NCBI RefSeq assembly: GCF_900090235.1
Contig: NZ_LT607750.1
Coordinates: forward strand, 880,501-944,500
Origin: Micromonospora echinaurantiaca
GTDB lineage: Bacteria; Actinomycetota; Actinomycetes; Mycobacteriales; Micromonosporaceae
Reading direction: 5' to 3'
DNA: 64,000 nucleotides
Part shown: piece after piece, positions 25,531 to 34,133 of the stretch
How the letters are laid out: the number at the start of each line of letters is the position of its first letter
Position numbering within the stretch: the stretch's first letter is position 1
The notes under the pieces: generated by a model
What the model was told of the DNA's origin: nothing
Seen by the model: only the letters and a program-made list of their open reading frames with translations
The model's database searches: none
Made by a program: the position numbers and the translations under genes

Positions 25531-26415
25531 TCAGGTTCGGGCCCGGAACGGGGCGAGGGTGGCCCGGATCTGGTCCGCCGCGCCCCAGTCGTCGTCGAAC
25601 TGGGCCAGCACGGCGAGGTGTTGTCGCAGCTGGACGATCGGCATGCGGGTCGGCCAGTCGCGGTCGAGCGAGGTCAGCTCCGCATAGGTCGCGAAGAACC
25701 GGTGCGCCTCGGGTGGGGGCGCGGTGGACCACACGTGGGCGAGGTCGACCTCGGCCCACATGTAGGACACCGCCGGGTCGATCAGCGCGGGCTGGCCGTC
25801 CGGGGTGGCCAGGACGTTCTGTGCCCACAGGTCGCCGTGCGTCAGGCATGCCGGCCGCTCCGGCAGTACCTCCGGAAGCCGGTGACACAGCCGCTCCAGC
25901 GCCGCCCGGTCTTCGCGGTCGAGCGCCGCCTCGACGCGGGGCTGCCCGAGCCACCGGAGCAGCCGGTGCTCAGCGAAGAACGCGAAACCGTCGTCGTCCC
26001 ACGTGTTGATCTGCCGGCGGCGGCCCAGCCAGTTGTCGCGGTGCCATCCGAAGCGAGGGTGGACCGTGCTGGTGTGCAGGCGGGCCAGCGCATGCGCGAA
26101 CTGCTCCCAGAAGGCCTCGCTGCGCGGCCTCGGCCGCAGCACCGACAACACCAGCAGTTTCCGGTCCGCCAGGATCACCTCGGGGGTCGCCATGCCGCCG
26201 AGCTCGCGCAGGGCGGCCAGCCCTTCGGCCTCCGCGGCGAAGACATCGTCGGCCGGTGCGTCGGCGAAGGCCTTGACGAACACCGGCGGCGCATCCCGGC
26301 GGGTGGCGATGCCCGCGAGCGCCGCGAGCCCACCCGTCGCCGGCTCCACCGCGACGACATCGCCCATCTCGGCCCGGAGCAGGCACTCCTGCAGGTACGT
26401 TGCCGAGCGCATCAT
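25531..26415 (-). CDS. Fructosamine/ketosamine-3-kinase family protein
   Basis: A 294-residue kinase of the fructosamine kinase family, which phosphorylates sugar adducts on amines or proteins so that they fall off. The kinase-like fold is seen in FVKAFADAP (ATP Lys), EAEGLAALREL, the catalytic loop CLTHGDLWAQNVL and the metal Asp in ALIDPAVSYMWAEVDLA, the last being family-specific. Start ATG 26415 with AGGGAG 9 bases upstream. Monocistronic. Confidence 0.9.
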   Translation of the reverse strand: MMRSATYLQECLLRAEMGDVVAVEPATGGLAALAGIATRRDAPPVFVKAFADAPADDVFAAEAEGLAALRELGGMATPEVILADRKLLVLSVLRPRPRSEAFWEQFAHALARLHTSTVHPRFGWHRDNWLGRRRQINTWDDDGFAFFAEHRLLRWLGQPRVEAALDREDRAALERLCHRLPEVLPERPACLTHGDLWAQNVLATPDGQPALIDPAVSYMWAEVDLAHVWSTAPPPEAHRFFATYAELTSLDRDWPTRMPIVQLRQHLAVLAQFDDDWGAADQIRATLAPFRART

Positions 26416-26574
26416 GACGGGCCGCTCCCTGTCCGGCTGCTTGTTCGCAAGATCTTATGTGCACACAGCCGACCAGTCCCCGGCAGCGAGCGTTCGGCAA
26501 CCTGGCCGACCGGTCGCGTGGATGCGGGAGACCAGAGCTTTGACATCAGCGCCCGCATTCATGACCATCGGCTG

Positions 26575-27621
26575 GTGACCGACGCAACGGACAGCCCCCG
26601 GAACCAGGTCGAGGCGGCATGGCGCAGCAGCGAGGACCGGATCGAGGCCGCACGCGAGAGCGGTGCCTCGTCGTTGGATCTGAGTCACCTGTCGTTGGCG
26701 GCCCTGCCGGAGTCGCTGGCCGACCTGACCGCCCTCACCGAGCTGCGGCTGGTCGGCAACGACCTCACCGAACTGCCGGACTGGCTGGGTGACCTGGCCG
26801 CCCTCACCCGGCTGGGCCTGGGCGGCAACCAGCTCACCACCTTGCCGGAGTCGCTCGGCAACCTGACCGCCCTCACCTGGCTGGGCCTGTCCGGCAACCA
26901 GCTACGAACGGTGCCGGAGCCGATCCGTCGCCTGACCGCTCTCACCTGGCTGGACCTGTCCGGCAACCAGCTCGAGGAGCTGCCGGAGTGGTGGGGTGAG
27001 CTGACCGCCCTCACCCGGCTGGACCTGACCGAGAACCAGCTCACCGGGCTGCCCGAGTCGATGGGCGAGCTGACCGCTCTCACCCAGCTCTTCCTGACCG
27101 GCAACCGGCTCACCGCGCTGCCGGCGTCGCTCGGTGCCCTGGCCACTCTCACCCGGTTGGACCTGGCCGGCAACCAGCTCACCGCGCTGCCGGAATGGCT
27201 GCGCAACCCCACCGCCGGCGAGCCGACGACCGGGCCGCTGCACGCCTGGATCGACGGCACCCAACGCACGGTCGCCGGCCCGGCCGACCTCGACGCCATC
27301 CTCGACCGTGTGCCGCCCAGCGGCGTGTCCCTGGTCAGCGGGGACGGTGTGCGGAGTCTGCACATCACCCTGCACGGGGACAGCTCCGGGCTGGTCTGGG
27401 AGGACGAGGACGAGGTCATGCTCAGCTGGGGACCGGTGCCGGCGGGCGCCCCGCCCGGCCAGACGGCGGGCGACGCCGAGTACGCCTACGACGACCCGTG
27501 GTTCACCGCCGAGGACGCGGAACCCTTCGACCTCAGCGAGGAGCAGGCCCGCCGGGCGGGGCACGAGTTCCTCCGCACCGGCCGGCGCCCCGTCACCGTC
27601 CAGTGGGTCGACAAGCCCTAG
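26575..27621 (+). CDS. Leucine-rich-repeat protein with Imm1-like C-terminal domain
   Basis: A 348-residue cytoplasmic protein. Residues about 36-208 are eight near-perfect 23-residue leucine-rich repeats (L-TALT-L-L-GNQLT-LPE-LG pattern). The tail from about 218 (TQRTVAGPADLDAILDRVP, LHITLHGDSSGLVWED, then a C-terminal ARRAGHEFLRTGRRP and VTVQWV) has the pattern of Imm1-type immunity proteins that neutralise polymorphic toxins. No toxin gene is adjacent. The GTG at 26575 is the first reasonable start, but has a weak ribosome site; GTG 26518 is possible. Repeat assignment is certain, Imm1 is from pattern. Confidence 0.8.
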   Translation: MTDATDSPRNQVEAAWRSSEDRIEAARESGASSLDLSHLSLAALPESLADLTALTELRLVGNDLTELPDWLGDLAALTRLGLGGNQLTTLPESLGNLTALTWLGLSGNQLRTVPEPIRRLTALTWLDLSGNQLEELPEWWGELTALTRLDLTENQLTGLPESMGELTALTQLFLTGNRLTALPASLGALATLTRLDLAGNQLTALPEWLRNPTAGEPTTGPLHAWIDGTQRTVAGPADLDAILDRVPPSGVSLVSGDGVRSLHITLHGDSSGLVWEDEDEVMLSWGPVPAGAPPGQTAGDAEYAYDDPWFTAEDAEPFDLSEEQARRAGHEFLRTGRRPVTVQWVDKP

Positions 27622-27673
27622 GGTCGCCCACTCCCGGCCAGGGGACCAGGCGCCGGGACGCGGTATCGGCCGG

Positions 27674-28204
27674 TCAGCCGGGCAGCTTCTCGAAGAGTTC
27701 GTGCGGGGCGTCGTAGTACCGCGTCGTACGGCCGAGGTGGGTCATGCCGAGCCGCCGGCAGACGGCCTGCGAGGCGTGGTTCTCCGGATCCGTGACGGCG
27801 ACCACCCGGGTCAGCCCCCGGGCGAACGCGTCGTCGAGGGCGGCCGCCGCCGCCTCGGTCGCGTAGCCGTGCCCCCAGGCGTCCGGGTGCAGGTGCCAGC
27901 CGATCTCGACCTCGCTCGGCCCGCCGGTGGGCTCGCCCGCCGACCGGGGGATCGGCTTGAGCAGCAGGTTCCCCACCAGCCGTCCGTCCCCGGCGGTGGT
28001 GACGGCCCAGATCCCGTGGATCGGGTGGTCGACGGCGCGCCGCCGGCCGATCGAGGCGAGGGCGTCGTCGCGGCCGCGCATGGTGGCGGGCTGCGTGCCC
28101 AGGAAGCGGACGACCTCCCAGCGCGACTCCAGATCCAGCAGGAAGTCGGCGTCGTCGTCGCGCCAGGGGCGCAGCAGGAGGCGGTCGCTGGTGATGGTGC
28201 GCAC
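27674..28204 (-). CDS. RimJ/RimL-type GNAT acetyltransferase
   Basis: A 176-residue acetyltransferase: ITSDRLLLRPWRDDDADFLL opening, EVEIGWHLHPDAWGHGYATEAAAAAL for the acetyl-CoA loop, and VTDPENHASQAVCRRLGM near the end, all standard for the RimJ/RimL group that acetylates N-termini of proteins or small amines. Starts at GTG 28204; the much longer open frame upstream is antisense to another gene. Substrate unknown. Confidence 0.88.
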   Translation of the reverse strand: MRTITSDRLLLRPWRDDDADFLLDLESRWEVVRFLGTQPATMRGRDDALASIGRRRAVDHPIHGIWAVTTAGDGRLVGNLLLKPIPRSAGEPTGGPSEVEIGWHLHPDAWGHGYATEAAAAALDDAFARGLTRVVAVTDPENHASQAVCRRLGMTHLGRTTRYYDAPHELFEKLPG

Positions 28205-28296
28205 GGCAGGCAATCTAGTCAGCGCCGGTCGGGCCACCTGCACTCGGTGGCAGAAAGTCGCTGGCCGCCGAGGCCCGGCCCGGGGAGGATGCGTCG

Positions 28297-29021
28297 ATGG
28301 CGCGTTCCACCCCGCTGCACCGCGCGCAGGATCTCTGGGTGCACCTGGCCGGTGTGCCGACCAACTTCCCCGCCGACGGCGTACGGGTGGTGGTGGCCGC
28401 CGATTCGCGGCTGTGCCCACCGGGGTGGACGGGCGTCGTGGTGCTGGGAGACGCCGGCCTCGCCACCGCGCCGGACGCCGCCACCGCGCGCTTCCTGCGC
28501 GACTCGCTCGCCGGCCGGTCCGCCCGGGCCGCCGTCGGGGCGCAGCGGTGGCACGGCGTACCCGGAATCCGGGACGTGCTCGGTCCCGCCACCCTGGCCT
28601 ACCTGGACGAACCCGAGTTCCGGCCGGCGACGGGGGCGGTCGACGTGGCGCCGCTGCCGCCGGGCACCCGGACGTCGCCGGGTTGCTCGCGGAGGTCCCC
28701 GCGGACGACGCCGCGGAGAGCGGTCTGGGGGACGTCACGTCAGCGGTCTTCGTCGTACGGGAGGACTCCCGGGTGGTCGCGGCGGCCGGATACCGCCGGT
28801 GGCCGGGCTCCGTCGCCCACCTCGCCGTGCTGGCCGGCGTCCGGTCGCGGGGCCGGGGGCTCGCTGGCGCGGCGGCCTCCGCGGCGGTGGCGGACGCCCT
28901 CCGCGACCACCTGCTGCCGCAGTGGCGGGCCCGTCCCGAGCCCTCCCGACGGCTCGCTCGCCGGCTCGGGTTCCGCGAACTCGGCAACCAGGTGAGCATC
29001 AGGGTCGAACCGAACGCCTGA
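28297..29021 (+). pseudogene. GNAT acetyltransferase with a frameshift
   Basis: The 5' part (ATG 28297 behind GGGGAGG) reads MARSTPLHRAQDLWVHLAGV through VDVAPLPPG; the 3' part continues in the -1 frame from about 28665 as HPDVAGLLAEVPADDAAE, SAVFVVREDSRVVAAAGYRRW, VLAGVRSRGRGLAGAAASAA to TGA 29021. Together they make a 240-residue protein with a C-terminal GNAT domain. One base appears to be missing near 28650-28668. It could be a real lesion, a sequencing error, or (less likely) recoding; there is no classic slippery heptamer. Confidence 0.75.
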
Positions 29022-29056
29022 CACCTGCCGTTGACAGGGAACGACACCATTCACGT

Positions 29057-29623
29057 GTGAGCCTCCCTCCCGTCTTTCCGCCGCCCGAGGCCGCTGCTGC
29101 CGGGCCGGCGCGGTCGGGGCGGGGCACGGCGGGGTGGTGGGTCGTCGGTGCCATCCTGATCGTCGTGATCGCGGTCGGCGGCGTCGTCGTGTTCTGCGCC
29201 GGGCTCTGGACGTACGCGAACCACGACCGGCCCGAGCTGATCGACAACCCGCCGGTCAGCGAGGTGGCGGAGAACGCGTGCGCCACGATGCGCGCCACCG
29301 TGGCGGCGCACACCGCGCCGCCCGGCGCTTCGGTCGACGCGCGGGTGCGCTCGATCCGCGAGCAGAACGCCGCGGTGACCGCCATGGTGGCGCAGGTGCG
29401 CGGCCTGGACCGCGACCTGCTCGCGGACGACCGGCCGACCAACCTGTGGCTGGCCGACTGGGAGACCCTCGTCGAGGCCCGCGAACGGTACGCCGCCGAC
29501 CTCGCCGCCGGCGGTCGGCCGCACTTCGTGGTGCCGACCTCCGACGGCGAGCCGCTCACCCGGCGGATGAACTCGGTGGGGCTGATCTGCGAGGTCCCGC
29601 CGCAGCTCGTCGACCTGACGTAG
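29057..29623 (+). CDS. Single-pass membrane protein of unknown function
   Basis: A 188-residue protein: a Pro-rich cytoplasmic start (SLPPVFPPPEAAAAG), one membrane helix (WWVVGAILIVVIAVGGVVVFCAGLW, about residues 31-55) and an exported helical domain with conserved-looking Cys in NACATMRATV and LICEVP. The GTG at 29057 is chosen to match the codon-biased frame; no clear ribosome site. Not assigned to a family. Confidence 0.65.
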   Translation: MSLPPVFPPPEAAAAGPARSGRGTAGWWVVGAILIVVIAVGGVVVFCAGLWTYANHDRPELIDNPPVSEVAENACATMRATVAAHTAPPGASVDARVRSIREQNAAVTAMVAQVRGLDRDLLADDRPTNLWLADWETLVEARERYAADLAAGGRPHFVVPTSDGEPLTRRMNSVGLICEVPPQLVDLT

Positions 29624-29641
29624 CCGGGCGAGCCCGCCCGG

Positions 29642-29968
29642 TCAGTGCGACGTCGCCCCGCCCACGTTCAGGGTCACCACGCCGGCGACGATGAGGCCGA
29701 CCCCGACCACCTTGACCACCGTGATCGGTTCGCCCAGGAACGCCGCGCCGATCGCGACGATCGCCGCGGTGCCCAGCGCCGACCACAGCGCGTACGCGAC
29801 GCCGACCGGGATGTCCTTCACCGCCTGCGACAACGCCGCGAAGGAGACCAGGTAGCCGGCCAGGCAGGCGACCGTCGGCCAGAGCCGGCTGAACCCGTCG
29901 GTCGCCTTGAGCGTGCTGGTGGCGAAGACCTCGGCCGCGATGGCGGCGAGCAGGAAGACGTACGGCAC
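29642..29968 (-). CDS. SMR-family multidrug/quaternary-ammonium exporter
   Basis: A 108-residue protein with four membrane helices, the size and shape of small multidrug resistance transporters that act as dimers and exchange protons for cations. The essential Glu is at position 13 in AAIAAEVFATSTLKATDGF, and IPVGVAYALWSALGTAAI and FLGEPITVVKVVGVGLIVAGV are family signatures. The GTG at 29968 has GAGGAG 5 bases upstream and is favoured over GTG 29974. It may export guanidinium or quaternary amines; EmrE versus SugE type is not resolved. Confidence 0.92.
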   Translation of the reverse strand: MPYVFLLAAIAAEVFATSTLKATDGFSRLWPTVACLAGYLVSFAALSQAVKDIPVGVAYALWSALGTAAIVAIGAAFLGEPITVVKVVGVGLIVAGVVTLNVGGATSH

Positions 29969-30011
29969 GGGCACTCCTCGGTGCGGGGCGGTCAGGCGAA
30001 CCGTTCGGTCG

Positions 30012-31055
30012 TCACGGGGATGAGCCCGTGCTTCGGGGTTCCGGCTCGTGCGCGTCGCCGGGCACCGTACCCGGCCCGGTCCGCCACGGCGCGCTGTCCA
30101 CGTTCGATCCTCCGGCTGCTGGAGCTGGTCGGCGTCCCGCCGGTCGTTGTGCCGGGCGATCCGCCAGCAGGTCGTCGGTGGCGGCCCGCAGCGCGCGTAC
30201 GCAGGCGGCCACCGCCGGGTGGTCGCCGGCGCCCCGGCGGTACGCCACCCGGGTGCGCCGCCGGACGTCCAGCGGCATCAGGCGGACCCGGGGTACCGGT
30301 TGCCCGACCGCGAGTTCGGGCACCAGGCCGACGCCCTGGCCGGCGGCGACCAGGGCGAGCACGGCGGTGAAGTCGTCGGCGTGGTGCCGCACGCTGGGAC
30401 GGAAGCCGGCCAGCTGGCAGGCGTGCAGGGCCACGGCGTGGCACAGCGTGCCGGGGCTGCCGACGATCCAGTCCGCCGACCGCGCGGCGCGCACCGGGTC
30501 GCCGTCCGCGGCCGGAGCCGGCTCCGCCGGCACCGCCAGGTAGACCGTCTCGTCGAGCAGCGGGGTGGACTCGAGCGCCGGATCCGGTTCGACCGGGGCG
30601 ATGTCGTAGTCGTGCAGCAGCGCCACGTCGAGCCGCCGGTCGCGCAGCGCGGCGGGCACCGCGACCGGGTCCAGTTCGGTCACCATCAGGTCGAGCGCCG
30701 GGTGGTCGCGGGTCAGCGTCACCAGCGCCGCCGGCAGCAGGGTGCGGACGGCGCTGGGGAAGGCGCCGATGCGTACGGTGCCGGACAGGCCCGCCCGTGC
30801 GGCGGCCAGGGTGGCGTCGGCTGCCTCCAGCGCGGCGAGGACGGCCTCGGTGTGCCGGACCAGGGCCTCCCCGGTCGCGGTGAGCGCGACCCGCCGGCCG
30901 GCCCGCTCCAGCAGCGGTACGCCGGCCTGGCGTTGCAGCGCCGCCAGCTGCTGGCTGACCGCGGAGGGCGTGTACGCGTGGGCCTCGGCGACGGCCGCGA
31001 TGGTGCCGAGCCGGGCCAGGTCGCGCAGCAGGCGGAGACGGCGAACGTCGAGCAT
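30012..31055 (-). CDS. LysR-family transcriptional regulator
   Basis: A 347-residue regulator: the helix-turn-helix spans LGTIAAVAEAHAYTPSAVSQQLAALQRQAG (about residues 17-46), and the effector domain follows (GTVRIGAFPSAVRTLLPAAL). It has a tail of about 45 Pro/Arg/Gly-rich residues beyond the usual LysR length. It is divergent from a DHDPS-family gene 70 bases away with a symmetric site between, so it probably controls that gene. Confidence 0.92.
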   Translation of the reverse strand: MLDVRRLRLLRDLARLGTIAAVAEAHAYTPSAVSQQLAALQRQAGVPLLERAGRRVALTATGEALVRHTEAVLAALEAADATLAAARAGLSGTVRIGAFPSAVRTLLPAALVTLTRDHPALDLMVTELDPVAVPAALRDRRLDVALLHDYDIAPVEPDPALESTPLLDETVYLAVPAEPAPAADGDPVRAARSADWIVGSPGTLCHAVALHACQLAGFRPSVRHHADDFTAVLALVAAGQGVGLVPELAVGQPVPRVRLMPLDVRRRTRVAYRRGAGDHPAVAACVRALRAATDDLLADRPAQRPAGRRPAPAAGGSNVDSAPWRTGPGTVPGDAHEPEPRSTGSSP

Positions 31056-31074
31056 CAGCTCAGCTTACGTTTCC

Positions 31075-31090
31075 GTTCAGGAATCTGAAC
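31075..31090. promoter_or_regulatory. LysR-type operator between regulator and DHDPS-family gene
   Basis: GTTCAG-GAAT-CTGAAC is a perfect inverted repeat midway in the 70-base divergent gap, the usual place for a LysR recognition site. Confidence 0.5.
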
Positions 31091-31125
31091 TGGTGCTGCA
31101 CGATCCTCCGGCCCAGGCTGGAGGC

Positions 31126-31983
31126 ATGACACTGACCGGCCTGTACGTTCCGCTGATCACCCCGTTCGACGACGCCGGGGCGGTGGCCCCCGACGCGCTC
31201 GCCGCGCTCGCCCACCAGGTGCTGGCCGCCGGCGCCACCGGGGTGGTCGTCCTCGGCACCACCGGGGAATCCACCGCGCTGACCGAGCGGGAGCGCCGGG
31301 AGGTGGTGGACGTGGTCGCCGGGGTGTGCCGGGAACGCTCGGCGCCGCTGCTGGTCGGCGCGAGCAGCGTCGAGGCGCTGCGCGCGCTGGCCGGCCGGCC
31401 CGAGGTGACCGCCGCGCTCTGCCTGGTTCCGCCGTTCGTCCGCCCCGGAGAGGCGGGCGTGCTCGCCCACTTCGCCGAGCTGGCCCGGGTGAGCCCGGTG
31501 CCGCTGGTCGCCTACCACGTCCCGTACCGGACCGGGCAGCCGTTGTCGGCGGACGCGTTGCGCCGGCTGGTCCGGCTGCCCGGCGTCGCGGGGGTCAAGT
31601 ACGCGACCGGGATCGACGCCGACACCACCGCGTTCCTCGCCGACCTGCCACCCGACGTCGCGGTGCTCGGCGGCGACGACGCGGTGGTCGCGCCGCTGCT
31701 CGCCCTCGGCGCGCACGGCGGCATCCTGGCCTCGGCGCACCTCGCCACCGCCGAGTTCGTCGCGCTGATCGACGCGTGGCGGGCCGGCGACGTGACCCGG
31801 GCCCGGCCCCTCGGCCACCGCCTCGCGGCGCTGTCGCGTGCGCTGTTCGCCGAACCCAACCCCGCGGTGGTCAAGGCCGTCCTGCACGCGCACGGCCGCA
31901 TCCCGACCCCGACGGTACGGCTGCCGCTGCTGCCCGCCGGCCCGGCGACCGTCCGGGCGGCGCTGGCGCACCTCGACGGTTAG
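31126..31983 (+). CDS. DHDPS/N-acetylneuraminate lyase-family aldolase
   Basis: A 285-residue class I aldolase with a TIM barrel. The pyruvate-binding GTTGES motif (about residues 45-50), the Tyr in AYHVPYRTG (Tyr130) and the Schiff-base Lys158 in GVKYATG are present. The lone position next to a LysR regulator and the distance from lysine genes suggest a catabolic aldolase rather than biosynthetic DapA; substrate not assigned. Start ATG 31126 with GGAGG 3-8 bases upstream. Confidence 0.9.
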   Translation: MTLTGLYVPLITPFDDAGAVAPDALAALAHQVLAAGATGVVVLGTTGESTALTERERREVVDVVAGVCRERSAPLLVGASSVEALRALAGRPEVTAALCLVPPFVRPGEAGVLAHFAELARVSPVPLVAYHVPYRTGQPLSADALRRLVRLPGVAGVKYATGIDADTTAFLADLPPDVAVLGGDDAVVAPLLALGAHGGILASAHLATAEFVALIDAWRAGDVTRARPLGHRLAALSRALFAEPNPAVVKAVLHAHGRIPTPTVRLPLLPAGPATVRAALAHLDG

Positions 31984-32034
31984 CCGTCGTCGTTGCCCTG
32001 GTGTGGGCTCGGGACGACGACGGCGGGAGGCGAC

Positions 32035-32832
32035 GTGAGCTACGCGGAGGTCAACGGGCTGCGGCTCTGGTACGAGTCGCACGGCACCGGGCGACCGCTG
32101 GTGCTGCTGCACGGCGGCTACGGCGCGGCCGAGACGTTCGCCGGGATCCTGCCGGCGCTGGCCGAGCGTCGCCGGGTGATCGGGGTCGACCTGCAGGGCC
32201 ACGGGCACACCGCCGACGTCGCCCGCCCGCTGCGCTACGAGTCGATGGCCGAGGACATCGCCGCCCTGATCGGTCACCTCGGTCTGGCCGACGCCGACCT
32301 GATGGGCTACTCGCTCGGTGGCGGGGTGGCCCTGCGTACCGCGATCCAGCATCCGGGGCTGGTCCGCCGGCTGGTGGTGGTCTCCGCGCCGTGCCGCCGG
32401 CAGGGCTGGTATCCCGAGGTGCTGGCCGCGATGGCGGAGCAGGACGAGCGGGTCGGCGAGCGGATGCGCGGCACCCCGCCGCACCAGCTCTACGCGCGGC
32501 TCGCGCCCCGGCCGGCGGACTGGCCGGCGCTCTGGGCCAAGTCCGGCGCCCTGCTGCGGCGCGAGTACGACTGGTCGGCGGAGGTGGCCGCGCTGACCGT
32601 ACCGACGCTGCTGGTCTTCGCCGACGCCGACTCGATCCCGGTCACGCACATGGCGGAGTTCTTCGGGCTGCTCGGCGGCGGCCACCGGGACGCCGGCTGG
32701 GACGGCGCCGGCCGGCCGGCCGCCCGGCTGGCGGTGCTGCCCGGGCTGACCCACTACGACATCGTCCGCTCGCCGGCGCTGCCGGCCGCCGTGCTGCCGT
32801 TCCTCACCCACCCGGCCGGCGCGCCCGGCTGA
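32035..32832 (+). CDS. Alpha/beta hydrolase
   Basis: A 265-residue hydrolase: oxyanion-hole segment PLVLLHGGYGAAETF, nucleophile elbow GYSLGGG (Ser about 102), an acidic residue in LLVFADADSIPV and the catalytic His in GLTHYDIV near the end. GTG 32035 follows GGGAGG closely. It may be co-transcribed with the DHDPS-family gene 51 bases upstream. Substrate unknown; esterase or C-C hydrolase are both possible. Confidence 0.9.
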   Translation: MSYAEVNGLRLWYESHGTGRPLVLLHGGYGAAETFAGILPALAERRRVIGVDLQGHGHTADVARPLRYESMAEDIAALIGHLGLADADLMGYSLGGGVALRTAIQHPGLVRRLVVVSAPCRRQGWYPEVLAAMAEQDERVGERMRGTPPHQLYARLAPRPADWPALWAKSGALLRREYDWSAEVAALTVPTLLVFADADSIPVTHMAEFFGLLGGGHRDAGWDGAGRPAARLAVLPGLTHYDIVRSPALPAAVLPFLTHPAGAPG

Positions 32833-32895
32833 CCGGCGGCCCCGAGCGTCGCCCCGCCGCCGAACGGCACGTCCGCCGTCGGTGGGCGGTCGCGG

Positions 32896-32931
32896 CCGGG
32901 CGCGGCGGCCGAACGGTGCCGCCGCGCCCGG
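32896..32931. terminator. Bidirectional hairpin between hydrolase and SDR genes
   Basis: A perfect 14-base-pair stem (CCGGGCGCGGCGGC and complement) with an 8-base loop between convergent genes. Confidence 0.75.
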
Positions 32932-32959
32932 TTGTCGCCGGGCGTACCCGGCGCGGCGG

Positions 32960-33706
32960 TCAGCCGGTGAAACCGCCGTCCACGTTGACCACCGCGCCGG
33001 TCACGTATCCGCCGTCGGCGCTGGAAAGGTGGGCCACGGTGGCGGCGATCTCGGCCGGCTCGGCGAACCGGCCGAGCGCGGTGAAGCCGGCGATCGCCGC
33101 CGCGTTCGGCCCGTCGGCCGGGTTGGCGTCGGTGTCGGTCGGCCCGGGGTTGACCAGGTTGACCGTGACGCCGTGCGGGCCGAGTTCCCGGGCCAGGCCC
33201 CGGGTCAGGCCGATCAGCGCGGTCTTGCTCATCGAGTACAGCGACAGCCCGGGGAAGACCGTCCGTTCGCCGACGTTGCTGCCGATGTTGATGATCCGGC
33301 CGCCGGCGCCCAGGTGCCGTACGGCCGCCTGTGCGGCGACGTACGGCGCGCGGACGTTCACCGCGATGGTCCGCTCCACCTCGTCGGGGCCCAGCTCGGT
33401 CACCGGCCCGACCAGGAACACCCCGGCGTTGTTGACCAGGATGTCCAGCCGGCCCAGCTCGGCCGCCGTACGGTCGACCGCGGCGCGCACTGCCGCCGGG
33501 TCGGCGCTGTCGGCCTGGACGGCCAGCGCGCGCCGGCCGAGCGCCTCGACCTGCTTCGCCACCACCGCCGCCCGGTCGGCACTGTGCTGGTAGGTGATCG
33601 CCACGTCGGCGCCGTCCTGGGCGAGGCGCAGCGCGATGCCGGCGCCGATGCCCCGGGTGCCGCCGGTGACCAGGGCGACCTTTCCGTTCAACGGGTTGTT
33701 CGTCAT
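32960..33706 (-). CDS. Short-chain dehydrogenase/reductase (FabG-like)
   Basis: A 248-residue NAD(P)H-dependent oxidoreductase. The nucleotide motif TGGTRGIG (residues 14-21), NNAG (about 92-95), catalytic Ser in IINIGSN and YSMSK follow classical SDR order, with GGYVTGAVVNVDGGFTG at the C-terminus. It resembles 3-oxoacyl-ACP reductases but stands alone, so the substrate is open. Start ATG 33706. Confidence 0.93.
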   Translation of the reverse strand: MTNNPLNGKVALVTGGTRGIGAGIALRLAQDGADVAITYQHSADRAAVVAKQVEALGRRALAVQADSADPAAVRAAVDRTAAELGRLDILVNNAGVFLVGPVTELGPDEVERTIAVNVRAPYVAAQAAVRHLGAGGRIINIGSNVGERTVFPGLSLYSMSKTALIGLTRGLARELGPHGVTVNLVNPGPTDTDANPADGPNAAAIAGFTALGRFAEPAEIAATVAHLSSADGGYVTGAVVNVDGGFTG

Positions 33707-33815
33707 GACTCGATCATGCGAGCCGGACCCGCCGCCGGTCTGGCGGTGATCGGACGCCTCGTCGCGGACCTGACGTCCGAGAACCGCGGGTCGAAACCGG
33801 CCGCGCGGTCGGCGG

Positions 33816-34031
33816 TCAGCGGTCGGTGTCGGGCGGATCGCCAGCGAGGCCGAGGCCGCGCTCGCCCAGCGCCGCGCGGAGCACCCGGACGGCCTTGGGG
33901 CCCACGCCGTGCAGGGCCAGCAACTCCCGCTCGGTCACGCCGGTCAGCTGGGAGAGGCGAGTCCAGCCCGCCGCTGCCAACGCGCCGCGGGCCGGTGCGC
34001 CAGCCGCCCGTGGAATGTCGTCGTCGCTCAT
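33816..34031 (-). CDS. Helix-hairpin-helix small protein
   Basis: A 71-residue protein with one helix-hairpin-helix unit: LTGVTERELLALHGVGPKAVRVLRAAL, the GVGPKA turn being the DNA-backbone-binding hairpin. Small stand-alone proteins of this kind are widespread in actinomycetes and have no fixed role. Start ATG 34031 behind GGAGGAG-like sequence. It is upstream of the SDR gene by 109 bases and may share its transcript. Confidence 0.8.
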   Translation of the reverse strand: MSDDDIPRAAGAPARGALAAAGWTRLSQLTGVTERELLALHGVGPKAVRVLRAALGERGLGLAGDPPDTDR

Positions 34032-34133
34032 CGTGTCGGCTCCTCCCGGTGCGCTGTCTGCCCAGCCGCCGGCGGTGTCCGTGCGGCCACCTCCGTGCGG
34101 TGGACGGTAACGCCGCTCACCGACAGACCCGGC

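Noticed and set aside
28650..28670. Programmed -1 frameshifting in the GNAT gene
   Set aside because: No slippery heptamer or downstream pseudoknot is evident, and acetyltransferases are not known to need it; a lesion or sequencing error is simpler.
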